Shown piece by piece: positions 56,671 through 64,000 of a DNA stretch of 64,000 bases. A program made the position numbers and the translations under genes. The notes under the pieces were generated by a model, which was given only the letters and a program-made list of their open reading frames with translations, had not been told where the DNA came from and ran no database searches. The stretch covers positions 4,620,201-4,684,200 of the forward strand of contig NZ_CP141266.1 of the NCBI RefSeq assembly GCF_030540775.2. Direction: 5' to 3'. The stretch is from Flavivirga abyssicola (lineage in GTDB: Bacteria; Bacteroidota; Bacteroidia; Flavobacteriales; Flavobacteriaceae). Each line of letters opens with the position of its first letter. Within the stretch, counting starts at the first letter, position 1.

Positions 56671-57543
56671 TTAGCCCATAAATACAGCTTTAATCATTCT
56701 ATCTTTTTTAAAGATATCTTGTTTTAGCCTTATATTATTGAAGTTGTTCTTTTTAAGTAATCGTATCATATCATTACCTAAATACTCGTTAATTTCAAAA
56801 AACAATAACCCTTCATTTTTTAAATGACTCAAAGCAAATCGAGTAATGGCTTCATAAAATTGCAAAGGGTTTTCATCTTTTACGAATAATGCTAAATGCG
56901 GTTCATTATTTACGACATTGGGTTTCATAAATGCCTTTTCTCGCTCTCGCACATACGGTGGGTTAGACACGATAGCATCAAATTTTAAATTTTTAAATTC
57001 AGCGTTAAAAGTCTCAGTATCTAAAATATTTGCTTCTATAAACTCAATTGCAACATGGTTTAAGTCAGCATTTTGTTTTGCTACTTTAAGCGCCTCATGA
57101 CTAACATCTAACCCATAAACCTCCACATTTGGTAAACTTTTAGCCAAAGAAACAGCAATACAGCCGCTCCCAGTTCCAATATCTAATATTGTATAGTTAG
57201 TTGCCGTTTCTTGTTTGCTTTCTGCTTCTTTTAAAACCCAGTCTACAAGTTCTTCTGTTTCCGGTCTTGGAATTAATACACTATCGTTAACCTTAAAAGG
57301 GAGCCCATAAAATTCTGTATCTCCTACTATATATTGTATAGGCTCTTCTTTTTTTAATAACTGTAAAGCGTTTAGAATAATCTCGTTATCATCAACTTTA
57401 TAATCAGGCTCTAAAGCTAATTGCATTCTAGTAACTGAATAATAGGCTTCTATTAATATAAAAAAGAAACTGTCTATCTCTTCTTTACCATAAATAGCGC
57501 CTAATTCTTTATGAAATATGTCCTGAATTTTTTTTAGCCTCAT
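56671..57543 (-). CDS. prmC: release factor glutamine methyltransferase
   Basis: A 290-residue SAM-dependent enzyme that methylates the Gln of the GGQ motif in peptide chain release factors. It has the N-terminal helical domain, PIQYIVGDTEFYGLPFKVNDSVLIPRPETEELV, the SAM motif ILDIGTGSGCIAVSLA and NPPYVRE in the catalytic site. The ATG at 57543 overlaps the stop of the GNAT gene (ATGA), which decides the start; a longer frame to 57570 would overlap it more. Confidence 0.94.
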   Translation of the reverse strand: MRLKKIQDIFHKELGAIYGKEEIDSFFFILIEAYYSVTRMQLALEPDYKVDDNEIILNALQLLKKEEPIQYIVGDTEFYGLPFKVNDSVLIPRPETEELVDWVLKEAESKQETATNYTILDIGTGSGCIAVSLAKSLPNVEVYGLDVSHEALKVAKQNADLNHVAIEFIEANILDTETFNAEFKNLKFDAIVSNPPYVREREKAFMKPNVVNNEPHLALFVKDENPLQFYEAITRFALSHLKNEGLLFFEINEYLGNDMIRLLKKNNFNNIRLKQDIFKKDRMIKAVFMG

Positions 57544-58031
57544 AAGTCCTTTATCATCCAAACACCACAAGAATAGTGTCCCGTATTACCTAAACCGCTT
57601 TTCAAATGTTTAAAACCATAGCTTTCATAAATATGAATAGCCGCTTTAAGTTGGGGTGCAGATTCTATATAACATTGTTTATATCCTAATTCCTTGGCTG
57701 ATTGTAAACATTTTTCAAACATTAATTTGCCATAACCTTTACCTCTTACTTTTGGAGAAAAATACATCTTTTGAATTTCGCAAACATCAGCTTCAAAATC
57801 TTTTAGAGGCTTAATACCTCCTCCTCCTAAAACCTCGCCATTATTATCAATTATGTAATATACATCATTACTATTTTGATAAGACTCAAACATTCTCGGA
57901 GTTTCTTCATCTGTATACGCCGTACCTTCTAAAGGGATTTTAAACTCGTGAAAACAATTTCTTATAATTTGTTCTATCTGTTGATTGTCTTCAGGCTTAA
58001 TTTCTCGAATAACTATAGTATCTTTACTCAC
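57540..58031 (-). CDS. GNAT-family N-acetyltransferase
   Basis: A 163-residue acyltransferase. The acetyl-CoA motif is seen in MYFSPKVRGKGYGKLMFEKCL (Q/RxxGxG/A-like) near residues 88-110, followed by YIESAPQLKAAIHIYESYGFKHL. The substrate is unknown. It is joined to prmC by a four-base overlap, an arrangement I have seen in flavobacterial genomes. Confidence 0.88.
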   Translation of the reverse strand: MSKDTIVIREIKPEDNQQIEQIIRNCFHEFKIPLEGTAYTDEETPRMFESYQNSNDVYYIIDNNGEVLGGGGIKPLKDFEADVCEIQKMYFSPKVRGKGYGKLMFEKCLQSAKELGYKQCYIESAPQLKAAIHIYESYGFKHLKSGLGNTGHYSCGVWMIKDL

Positions 58032-58084
58032 TTTTAAAGTATAATTTTATCCAAGTGAAGATACTTAAATCTAAAAAAAATAGG

Positions 58085-58540
58085 ATGAGGAATATCATTA
58101 TTTTATCAACAACATTATTTGCTTTTATAAGTTGTTCGGTTAACAAAAAACCAGAGTTTTTGTATGTTGAAAACATTAAAGTTCAAGAATCGACTTCAAA
58201 ACACATAACTTTTACAGCTGATGCTTTTTTTATAAACCCCAATGATATTGGCGGTGAATTAAAAACTGACGAAATAAAGGTTTTTATTAATGATAATGAA
58301 ATGGCAACAGTATCTACTAATAGCTTTAAAGTACCTGCCAAAAAAGAATTTTCAATTCCCTTGAAAGCAAACATTCCAACTGATAGTATTTTTAGCAATA
58401 AAAATCTTGGTGGATTACTTGGCAGCCTTTTTAATCAAAAAATTAAAGTACAATATAAAGGCGATATCGTATACAAAGCTTTAGGAGTTTCGTTTACTTA
58501 CAATATTGATAAAACTGAAAACGTGAAGATTAAACTATAA
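58085..58540 (+). CDS. LEA14/WHy-type lipoprotein
   Basis: A 151-residue lipoprotein from the ATG at 58085 (MRNIIILSTTLFAFISCS), chosen because the signal peptide begins there; another in-frame ATG lies at 58055. The mature part resembles LEA type 2 / WHy domains: DAFFINPNDIGGELKTDEIKVFIND and FSIPLKANIPTDSIF. The fold is a small beta-sandwich and the function is unknown. It is divergent from the GNAT gene and lies 4 bases before ribD. Confidence 0.78.
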   Translation: MRNIIILSTTLFAFISCSVNKKPEFLYVENIKVQESTSKHITFTADAFFINPNDIGGELKTDEIKVFINDNEMATVSTNSFKVPAKKEFSIPLKANIPTDSIFSNKNLGGLLGSLFNQKIKVQYKGDIVYKALGVSFTYNIDKTENVKIKL

Positions 58541-58544
58541 ATAG

Positions 58545-59543
58545 TTGACTAATAACGAAACATACATAAAACGCTGTATAGAAATTGCTAAAAACGGTTT
58601 AGGCTATACCAGGCCAAATCCTATGGTTGGCTCTGTTATTGTTTATGACAACCAAATTATAGGAGAAGGCTATACAAGTCCCTATGGCGGTAATCATGCC
58701 GAAGTTAATGCTATAAATTCTGTTACAGATAAAGCTTTATTAAAAAATGCTACTATATATGTAACGCTAGAACCTTGCTCTCATTACGGAAAAACACCAC
58801 CTTGTAGTGATCTTATTATTAAGCATAAAATTCCAAATGTGGTTATTGGATGCATAGATGATAACACAAAAGTTGCTGGTAAAGGAATTAAAAAACTCAT
58901 AGAAGCTCATTGTAATGTTACTGTTGGAGTTTTAGAAACAGCCTGTAAAGAACACCATAACCGTTTTTTTACATTTCATAATAAAAAGCGCCCATATATT
59001 ATTTTAAAATGGGCAGAAACCAAGGATGGCTTTATTGCTCCAAAAAACAGAGAAGAACAAAAACCTGTTTGGATCACTAATAAGTATTCAAGACAATTAG
59101 TCCATAAATGGCGCGCTGAAGAACAAGCTATCTTAGTGGGCACAAATACTGTTTTGCAAGACAACCCAAGTTTAACTACCAGAGACTGGAAAGGCAACCA
59201 TCCAATTAGGATTGTTTTAGATAAAGACTTAAAACTATCCAAAGAGTTTTCGGTTTTTAATAATGACGCCAAAACGATTACAATAAACAATATCGATTTT
59301 AGTAAAAATATAGCTCAACAGATTTGTGACATTTTACATCATAATGATATTACTTCTGTAATTATTGAAGGCGGACAAAAAACACTACAGACTTTTATAG
59401 ATGAAGGTATATGGGATGAAGCTAGGGTTTTCACAGGAGACACAGAATTCAAAAAAGGAGTAAAAGCACCAATATTTTCAGGCAAACTTATTTCGGAAGA
59501 AAAAATTATGTCCGACATTCTTAAAGTTTACAACAATGATTAA
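58545..59543 (+). CDS. ribD: bifunctional riboflavin deaminase/reductase
   Basis: A 332-residue enzyme for two steps of riboflavin synthesis. The N-terminal deaminase has the zinc site HAEVNAI, with LEPCSHYGKTPPCSD. The C-terminal reductase has TKDGFIAP, LVGTNTVLQDNPSLTTR and IIEGGQKTLQTFID. It uses a TTG start (TTGACTAATAAC) at 58545. It overlaps the HAD gene by 8 bases. No FMN riboswitch is recognisable upstream. Confidence 0.95.
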   Translation: MTNNETYIKRCIEIAKNGLGYTRPNPMVGSVIVYDNQIIGEGYTSPYGGNHAEVNAINSVTDKALLKNATIYVTLEPCSHYGKTPPCSDLIIKHKIPNVVIGCIDDNTKVAGKGIKKLIEAHCNVTVGVLETACKEHHNRFFTFHNKKRPYIILKWAETKDGFIAPKNREEQKPVWITNKYSRQLVHKWRAEEQAILVGTNTVLQDNPSLTTRDWKGNHPIRIVLDKDLKLSKEFSVFNNDAKTITINNIDFSKNIAQQICDILHHNDITSVIIEGGQKTLQTFIDEGIWDEARVFTGDTEFKKGVKAPIFSGKLISEEKIMSDILKVYNND

Positions 59544-60156
59544 AACTATTATTTTCGATTTCGGAAATGTATTTATCAACTTAGACCTAGAAGGTCATAT
59601 GCAACATGCGCTCAAAGCTTATGAAATTGAAGCTTTTTCAGAAGAAATGATGGCTTTTAATAGTTTTTATGAACAAGGCCTTATTTCAACTGATGAGTTT
59701 CTTAAATTTTACACAGAAAATTTTCCGAAACTTTCAACCAAAGCGTTAATTGACATTTGGAATTTTATGTTGAAAGATTTCCCTGTACACCGTTTAGATT
59801 TTTTAAAGCAACTTAAATCTGATTCAAAATACAATCTTATTTTATTAAGCAATACTAACGAACTTCATATAAATTGGATTGAAAAACACATTCCTTTTTA
59901 CGAAACATTTAAAAGTTATTTTGATGTTTTCTATTTATCACACGAAATTGGTTTAAGGAAACCCAATCAAGACATTTTTGAGTTTGTGCTAAAAGAAAAT
60001 AAACTAAATGCAGAAGAATGCCTTTTTATTGATGATAATATTGATAATATTAACACGGCAAAAGAATTAGATCTTAATGTTTGGAATATCAATCATAAAA
60101 CCGATGACATCATAGATCTATTCACTGTAAAAAAAACGTGTTTTGATGCACCTTAA
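59536..60156 (+). CDS. HAD-family phosphatase, YihX-like
   Basis: A 206-residue HAD hydrolase. Motif I is FDFGNVFINLD (5-15), keeping the nucleophile D but with Gly at the second Asp position, as in the YihX glucose-1-phosphate phosphatase subfamily. Motif II is ILLSNTNELH, and motif III/IV is LRKPNQDIFEF with FIDDNIDNINTA. The substrate is unknown. It overlaps ribD by 8 bases and the stop lies within the terminator hairpin. Confidence 0.88.
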   Translation: MIKTIIFDFGNVFINLDLEGHMQHALKAYEIEAFSEEMMAFNSFYEQGLISTDEFLKFYTENFPKLSTKALIDIWNFMLKDFPVHRLDFLKQLKSDSKYNLILLSNTNELHINWIEKHIPFYETFKSYFDVFYLSHEIGLRKPNQDIFEFVLKENKLNAEECLFIDDNIDNINTAKELDLNVWNINHKTDDIIDLFTVKKTCFDAP

Positions 60157-60180
60157 GCCGTCGTTAAAGTGCATCTTTTT
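60145..60180. terminator. terminator after the HAD gene
   Basis: GATGCACCTTA (60145-60155) pairs with TAAAGTGCATC (60165-60175) with one mismatch, followed by a T run. The T-rich plus-strand tail serves the rightward operon; a T run on the other strand may serve the leftward protease gene. Confidence 0.72.
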
Positions 60181-60193
60181 CCATGCGGATTAA

Positions 60194-62557
60194 TTAATCA
60201 ACAATAACTTTCTTAATCGTTTTATTGTTATCTCTTTTAAATATTACAAAATAGATCCCTTTAGACCAATTATCGATATCAATAGCTGTTTTTCCCCCAA
60301 CGACTTCGAGTTCTTCTTTTTCATATACCATGTTTCCTAAAACATCTACTATAGATATACTCCCACCTGTATTATCTTTTATTTTGATATTTAAAATAGA
60401 ATTTGCAGGATTAGGGTATATAGAAAAAACATTGTCAAGATTATTATCACCTACACTTAAAGCTTCTAAATAGGTTAAAACTATTCTAGTAACTGCCCAA
60501 TTAGGATCACTTCCTCCTCGATCTGAAAACTCTAATGAAAGTTTCCCATCAGTTACATCTACTTCAAATATTTCGTTAAAATATACACCAGGAGTAATAT
60601 TTACATTTTCTAACCGATCGACACCTTCTGCTTTAACAAATATATTATCGTGTGCATAAAGACGATCACCAAATGAAATAAGCACCTTCCACTTGCCATT
60701 ACGTAATTTTGTTTCAAAAGTTCCTGGCTGTGTAGATTGACATAAGTCTCTATTAAGATCGTTAGTACCAGGTGCACTACCACGGTCCCTATCATCAATA
60801 TGAGTCGTGTCTGTCCATCCGTACAAACTATTAGATGTATTCCCGTGTACCCTATCATGATAAGACCATAGTGAGGATGTTCGAGTTCCCAAATCGAAAC
60901 TAAATTCATTACTATTCTCATTAAAATGAGAGGTCACTTTATCAATATAAACAGCACCAAAATCTGTGCGTCCAGTTGTATCAAAAACAGTGTAATGGAA
61001 AAAATCCCTTCCATTAAGGCCAGATGCTGGTTGCGTATATATAAGCTCATTTCTTCCTCCAGGACCTGTACCTGCAGAAAGGCTAATTGTTCCACCCAGA
61101 TTACTTACCTGATCCAAAATCCTAACATCTAACACATCGTTATTAACATCATAATCATTTGAAATTACATCAATAGTAATTGGAGCATCAAATTGCATTT
61201 CATATTCATCATAAACACCAAAAGGCTTTACCTCACCAGGTGTTGATGTTGGAATTCCTGCCGAGCGTTTTTGATTAAGTACCTGCCTTACAATTTGAGC
61301 TTCAGTTGTAGAAAATCTACCTACATTGTTATTTCCTGACCCATGCATAACACTAATACCATAATCTCTTCCCCCTGCAGTAGTAGACCCTGCATTGTCT
61401 CTCGGTCTATTCTCATAAAATATCCCGGAGCTGTTAGTATGTCTTAAATTCCAAACATGACCAACTTCGTGCGTAGCCGTACCATCTGCCCAACTAGTTG
61501 GGCCATTTCCACCCATAGTTGCATATTTAAAAGAGGTAGCTACTTTATTAACATATGCCAAACCCGAAGGCGCTGCCGCTACATGATAAACAGCCAAATC
61601 GTGCGTGGTCCCCACCTCACTTGGGTTATTATTCCAATAATCTTTAAATGCTGCAAGACTAGAACTAGCAGTTGAAGATGTCCCTGTACCTGTCACTAAA
61701 TCCCTTAATGGATCTGTACTAGCATCTGTTCTAATTATAACAGTACCAAGTGTAAACTTTACACCAGAACCATGAAGAAAACGTCTATTAAGATTTCCAA
61801 TTATAGATTGTGCAGAAGCTTGTGCCTTGGACAAATTCCCATTATAAGCAGTGCTTGAGAAAAAAGACCTAGAGCCAATTTCTACACCAATTTCATATTC
61901 AAGCACATCCATTACTGTAGTTGGAGGCAAACTTGCTGCAAGAAGACCAGTTTCTTTTAACAATAATGGTTTGTCTGTACCTTTAGAAAAATTGGCAGGT
62001 AATTTTGTTTTTTGACTTGAATTTTCATTCTCCGAGATTGAATGCGTACTATCCCCATTATTAATATCCAACATACACCCTTTACCTAAATGCAAATTTT
62101 CTTTTTTAACAACAAAAATATCATGAGTCCTTTTGTTTTCTGATGAAGGTCTTATTTCTATCGTTTCGCTTTTAGATTTAACTATAGTTGCTATTAATCC
62201 TTTTTCAGATATTACGGCATTCACATAAATATCTGGATATTCTTTAAGGTTTCCTGTATATGCACATTCTTTTGGTTTTTCAGTTTCTACCAACTTACCA
62301 GTACCATCATCTATTAAAAACCTAGTATTTCTGCCATACACCAAACTCTTCTCAAGTTCAAGAGTCATTACCTCGTCCAAATAAATGATTGGTATTGAAA
62401 ACCTAGAAGGTAAATTCTTAGGAAGCTCTTCAATAATTAAAGTCTCGTATTGAGAATTATTATTATCATGGTTTATTTTATTTTGTGCACTTACAATGTG
62501 ACAACCTAAAATAAGCAGTAAAAAAAGTATTTTTCGGTATGGTAGTTTTAACATCAT
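60194..62557 (-). CDS. T9SS-exported metzincin protease
   Basis: A 787-residue secreted protein. Order: signal peptide (about 1-24), propeptide-like region (25-215), reprolysin-like metalloprotease with HEVGHVWNLRH (H363, E364, H367, H373) and a Met-turn ISVMHG, an Ig/cadherin-like segment with NDYDVNNDVLDV (about 465-555), a jelly-roll-like galactose/malectin-type segment (560-705), and a T9SS sorting domain (710-787) with SIYPNPANSIL and SKGIYFVIFK. In the zinc motif, Asn replaces the usual Gly before the third His region. It probably digests external protein. Confidence 0.9.
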   Translation of the reverse strand: MMLKLPYRKILFLLLILGCHIVSAQNKINHDNNNSQYETLIIEELPKNLPSRFSIPIIYLDEVMTLELEKSLVYGRNTRFLIDDGTGKLVETEKPKECAYTGNLKEYPDIYVNAVISEKGLIATIVKSKSETIEIRPSSENKRTHDIFVVKKENLHLGKGCMLDINNGDSTHSISENENSSQKTKLPANFSKGTDKPLLLKETGLLAASLPPTTVMDVLEYEIGVEIGSRSFFSSTAYNGNLSKAQASAQSIIGNLNRRFLHGSGVKFTLGTVIIRTDASTDPLRDLVTGTGTSSTASSSLAAFKDYWNNNPSEVGTTHDLAVYHVAAAPSGLAYVNKVATSFKYATMGGNGPTSWADGTATHEVGHVWNLRHTNSSGIFYENRPRDNAGSTTAGGRDYGISVMHGSGNNNVGRFSTTEAQIVRQVLNQKRSAGIPTSTPGEVKPFGVYDEYEMQFDAPITIDVISNDYDVNNDVLDVRILDQVSNLGGTISLSAGTGPGGRNELIYTQPASGLNGRDFFHYTVFDTTGRTDFGAVYIDKVTSHFNENSNEFSFDLGTRTSSLWSYHDRVHGNTSNSLYGWTDTTHIDDRDRGSAPGTNDLNRDLCQSTQPGTFETKLRNGKWKVLISFGDRLYAHDNIFVKAEGVDRLENVNITPGVYFNEIFEVDVTDGKLSLEFSDRGGSDPNWAVTRIVLTYLEALSVGDNNLDNVFSIYPNPANSILNIKIKDNTGGSISIVDVLGNMVYEKEELEVVGGKTAIDIDNWSKGIYFVIFKRDNNKTIKKVIVD

Positions 62558-62802
62558 AATTATATTTTGTTAGAGCTTGGATTAAATGTCTTACAAATTT
62601 GATACTAAAATTGCTATCTTATCGGGTACAGATATTTCTTTTTAATACATATTCTGTTCATTTTCAATCTGAAAACTATAAAAACAACAAAACCCACTTT
62701 CTCTTGTTAAAATAAAACTCGCACAAACACTATTTAAATGATTTTGAATTTTATGTATAAAGTTTCACATGAACATAAAAATTATACCTTATTATTGTAA
62801 AA

Positions 62803-63414
62803 ATGAATTCGCCAAAAGATACTTATAGAACAATTCTCAAAGCTTCGGAAGAACAACTTTATAAAGACAGAAACAGTAAGTTTTACGGTTATGCGTTTCC
62901 TGTTTTAACAGAAAGTGATGTAAAAGCCCACATTGAAACATTAAAAAAGACACATCATGCCGCAAGACATTGGTGCTATGCTTATCAATTAGGAACAGAG
63001 AGGTTCTCGTATCGCGCCAATGATGATGGAGAGCCTAATAATTCCGCCGGTATGCCAATTTATGGGCAAATCCAATCTTTTGATGTGACTAATATTTTGG
63101 TGGTTGTAGTAAGATATTTCGGTGGTGTTAAACTAGGTGTAGGTGGTTTAATTAACGCCTATAAAACAACAGCTCAGATAACATTAGAACATTCCAATAT
63201 ATTAGAAAAGACTATTAATATAAATTACCTTATTTCATTCGATTATAAAAACATGAATAAAGTGATGCGAATTATTAAAGAGAAAAACTTAAATATTAGC
63301 AACCAAATTTTAGAAATGGATTGTAAGATTACGATTTCGGTCAGAAAAAAGGACGCACAATCTATTTTTGAAACTTTTAATCGCTTATTCGAAATAAGTA
63401 TTAAAAAAAATTAG
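62803..63414 (+). CDS. YigZ/IMPACT-family protein
   Basis: A 203-residue protein of the YigZ/IMPACT family. It shows SKFYGYAFPV, AARHWCYAYQL, the DDGEPNNSAGMPI segment and VVRYFGGVKLGVGGLINAY, all typical of its N-terminal domain, followed by the short C-terminal domain. The family may relate to translation control; the bacterial role is uncertain. Its 3' end overlaps the convergent thioesterase gene by 4 bases. Confidence 0.9.
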   Translation: MNSPKDTYRTILKASEEQLYKDRNSKFYGYAFPVLTESDVKAHIETLKKTHHAARHWCYAYQLGTERFSYRANDDGEPNNSAGMPIYGQIQSFDVTNILVVVVRYFGGVKLGVGGLINAYKTTAQITLEHSNILEKTININYLISFDYKNMNKVMRIIKEKNLNISNQILEMDCKITISVRKKDAQSIFETFNRLFEISIKKN

Positions 63415-63809
63415 CCTACTAAAAGATCCAAAAGATATTGTGGTGCTTTTGTAGGCTTATTAGTTTTCATATCTATAAACACCAAAACCGTGCTAGCAGT
63501 TGTTAAAATTTCACCCTTTTTATTAGTGATTTCATAATCAAATTCGATCTTAATCGTAGGAGTTTTCTTTAGTTGAGTTTTTACATTAATTACATCGTCA
63601 TAACTCGCTGATTTCTTATAGTTTATGTTCAAAGAAACAACTGGTAACATGATCCCACTTTCTTCCATCATTTTATAAGAAACTCCTAATTTTCGTAACC
63701 ACTCAACTCTTCCCATTTCAAGGTATAATGCGTAATTACCATGATAAACGACTCCCATTTGGTCAGTTTCACCATATCTCACTCTTATTTGTATTTCGTC
63801 GATTTTCAT
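63411..63809 (-). CDS. YbgC/FadM-type acyl-CoA thioesterase
   Basis: A 132-residue hotdog-fold hydrolase. The active-site signature is RYGETDQMGVVYHGNYALYLEMGRVEWLRKLG near residues 10-40, with the Asp of TDQMGVVYH as the likely catalytic residue. It hydrolyses acyl-CoA or acyl-ACP thioesters; the chain-length preference is unknown. In flavobacterial genomes this gene often lies beside dnaA, as the spacer to its right suggests here. Confidence 0.92.
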   Translation of the reverse strand: MKIDEIQIRVRYGETDQMGVVYHGNYALYLEMGRVEWLRKLGVSYKMMEESGIMLPVVSLNINYKKSASYDDVINVKTQLKKTPTIKIEFDYEITNKKGEILTTASTVLVFIDMKTNKPTKAPQYLLDLLVG

Positions 63810-64000
63810 AGGGATTATTAATTTTTTTTTCGTAGTTTCGGCATGAGCTTAAACATGAGGAAAAAATTCTAAAAATTCAATAGTAAATCATTTTTTTTTT
63901 AAGAATTTTGTTCACATATTTGCCACAAGTAAATTGGGTCAGAGGGGAACATTCAATCTCTCTTAATTAAACTAACTAACAAATAACTACTAGTAAACTA
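63810..64000 (+). promoter_or_regulatory. rightward leader, probably upstream of dnaA
   Basis: This spacer has no ORF. CATATTTG near 63915-63925, one mismatch from TAnnTTTG, lies before an A/T-rich leader of some 75 bases with the repeated tract ACTAACTAACAAATAACTACTAG, and it runs out of the window with no start codon. Gene order (thioesterase, YigZ-family, HAD, ribD) is one I associate with dnaA in flavobacteria, so the next gene may be dnaA. No strong DnaA box (TTATCCACA) is seen; TTGTTCACA occurs once. Confidence 0.4.

Overview
The window is AT-rich, has long AT-rich spacers and carries hallmarks of the phylum Bacteroidota, most likely a marine member of the Flavobacteriaceae. The hallmarks are lipoproteins with a Cys followed by Ser/Asp/Glu, type IX secretion (T9SS) C-terminal sorting domains, a PorD-like protein, a TonB-dependent receptor paired with a lipoprotein, an RprXY-like two-component pair, the flavobacterial RpoZ, and promoters of the TTTG-N20-TAnnTTTG type. 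Genus and species cannot be read from the sequence alone.

Region 1 (1-9.2 kb) is accessory. It holds a small lipoprotein, a four-helix membrane protein and a 609-residue protein with the DUF4157 (HEAWH) domain typical of extracellular contractile injection system (eCIS) cargo, ending in an uncharacterised nuclease-like region. No injection-system structural genes are visible. The lipoprotein gene and the DUF4157 gene carry a duplicated upstream segment of about 80 bp, which suggests co-regulation. Then follow a methyltransferase, an M43-type metalloprotease lipoprotein, a sterol-desaturase-family enzyme, a lipoprotein, and Crp, NAD(P)-binding and AraC genes.

Region 2 (9.2-18.2 kb) has a ferredoxin divergent from a LuxC-type acyl-CoA reductase, the serine pathway genes serC and serA, a DUF937 protein, and a run ending in a His/Cys-rich small protein, a TonB-dependent receptor and a lipoprotein (probably metal or cofactor uptake).

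Region 3 (18.2-32 kb) carries two tandem near-duplicate TPR histidine kinases with TTG starts, folE, a LolD-type ATPase, a TIGR02757-type protein, a membrane-anchored TPR-LuxR regulator, a T9SS beta-propeller and an M61 peptidase.

Region 4 (32-43.6 kb) carries a glycosyltransferase, a BatA-like protein overlapping a degenerate dihydroorotase, small downstream genes, the RprXY-like pair, and the coaE-CdaR-glycosyltransferase operon followed by fabI.

Region 5 (43.7-64 kb) is core genome: recN, porD-like, coaBC, rpoZ and bamD; dapA; a split 5'-nucleotidase; ligA; prmC; ribD; a HAD phosphatase; a T9SS metalloprotease; a YigZ-family gene; and a thioesterase. The last 190 bases look like a leader running rightward out of the window. 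In flavobacteria this neighbourhood usually lies beside dnaA, so the right edge is probably origin-proximal.

Repeats include a 166-bp element with perfect 20-bp inverted ends, a REP-like doublet between serC and serA, and small GC-rich palindromes. No tRNA, rRNA, CRISPR array, transposase or phage gene was recognised.
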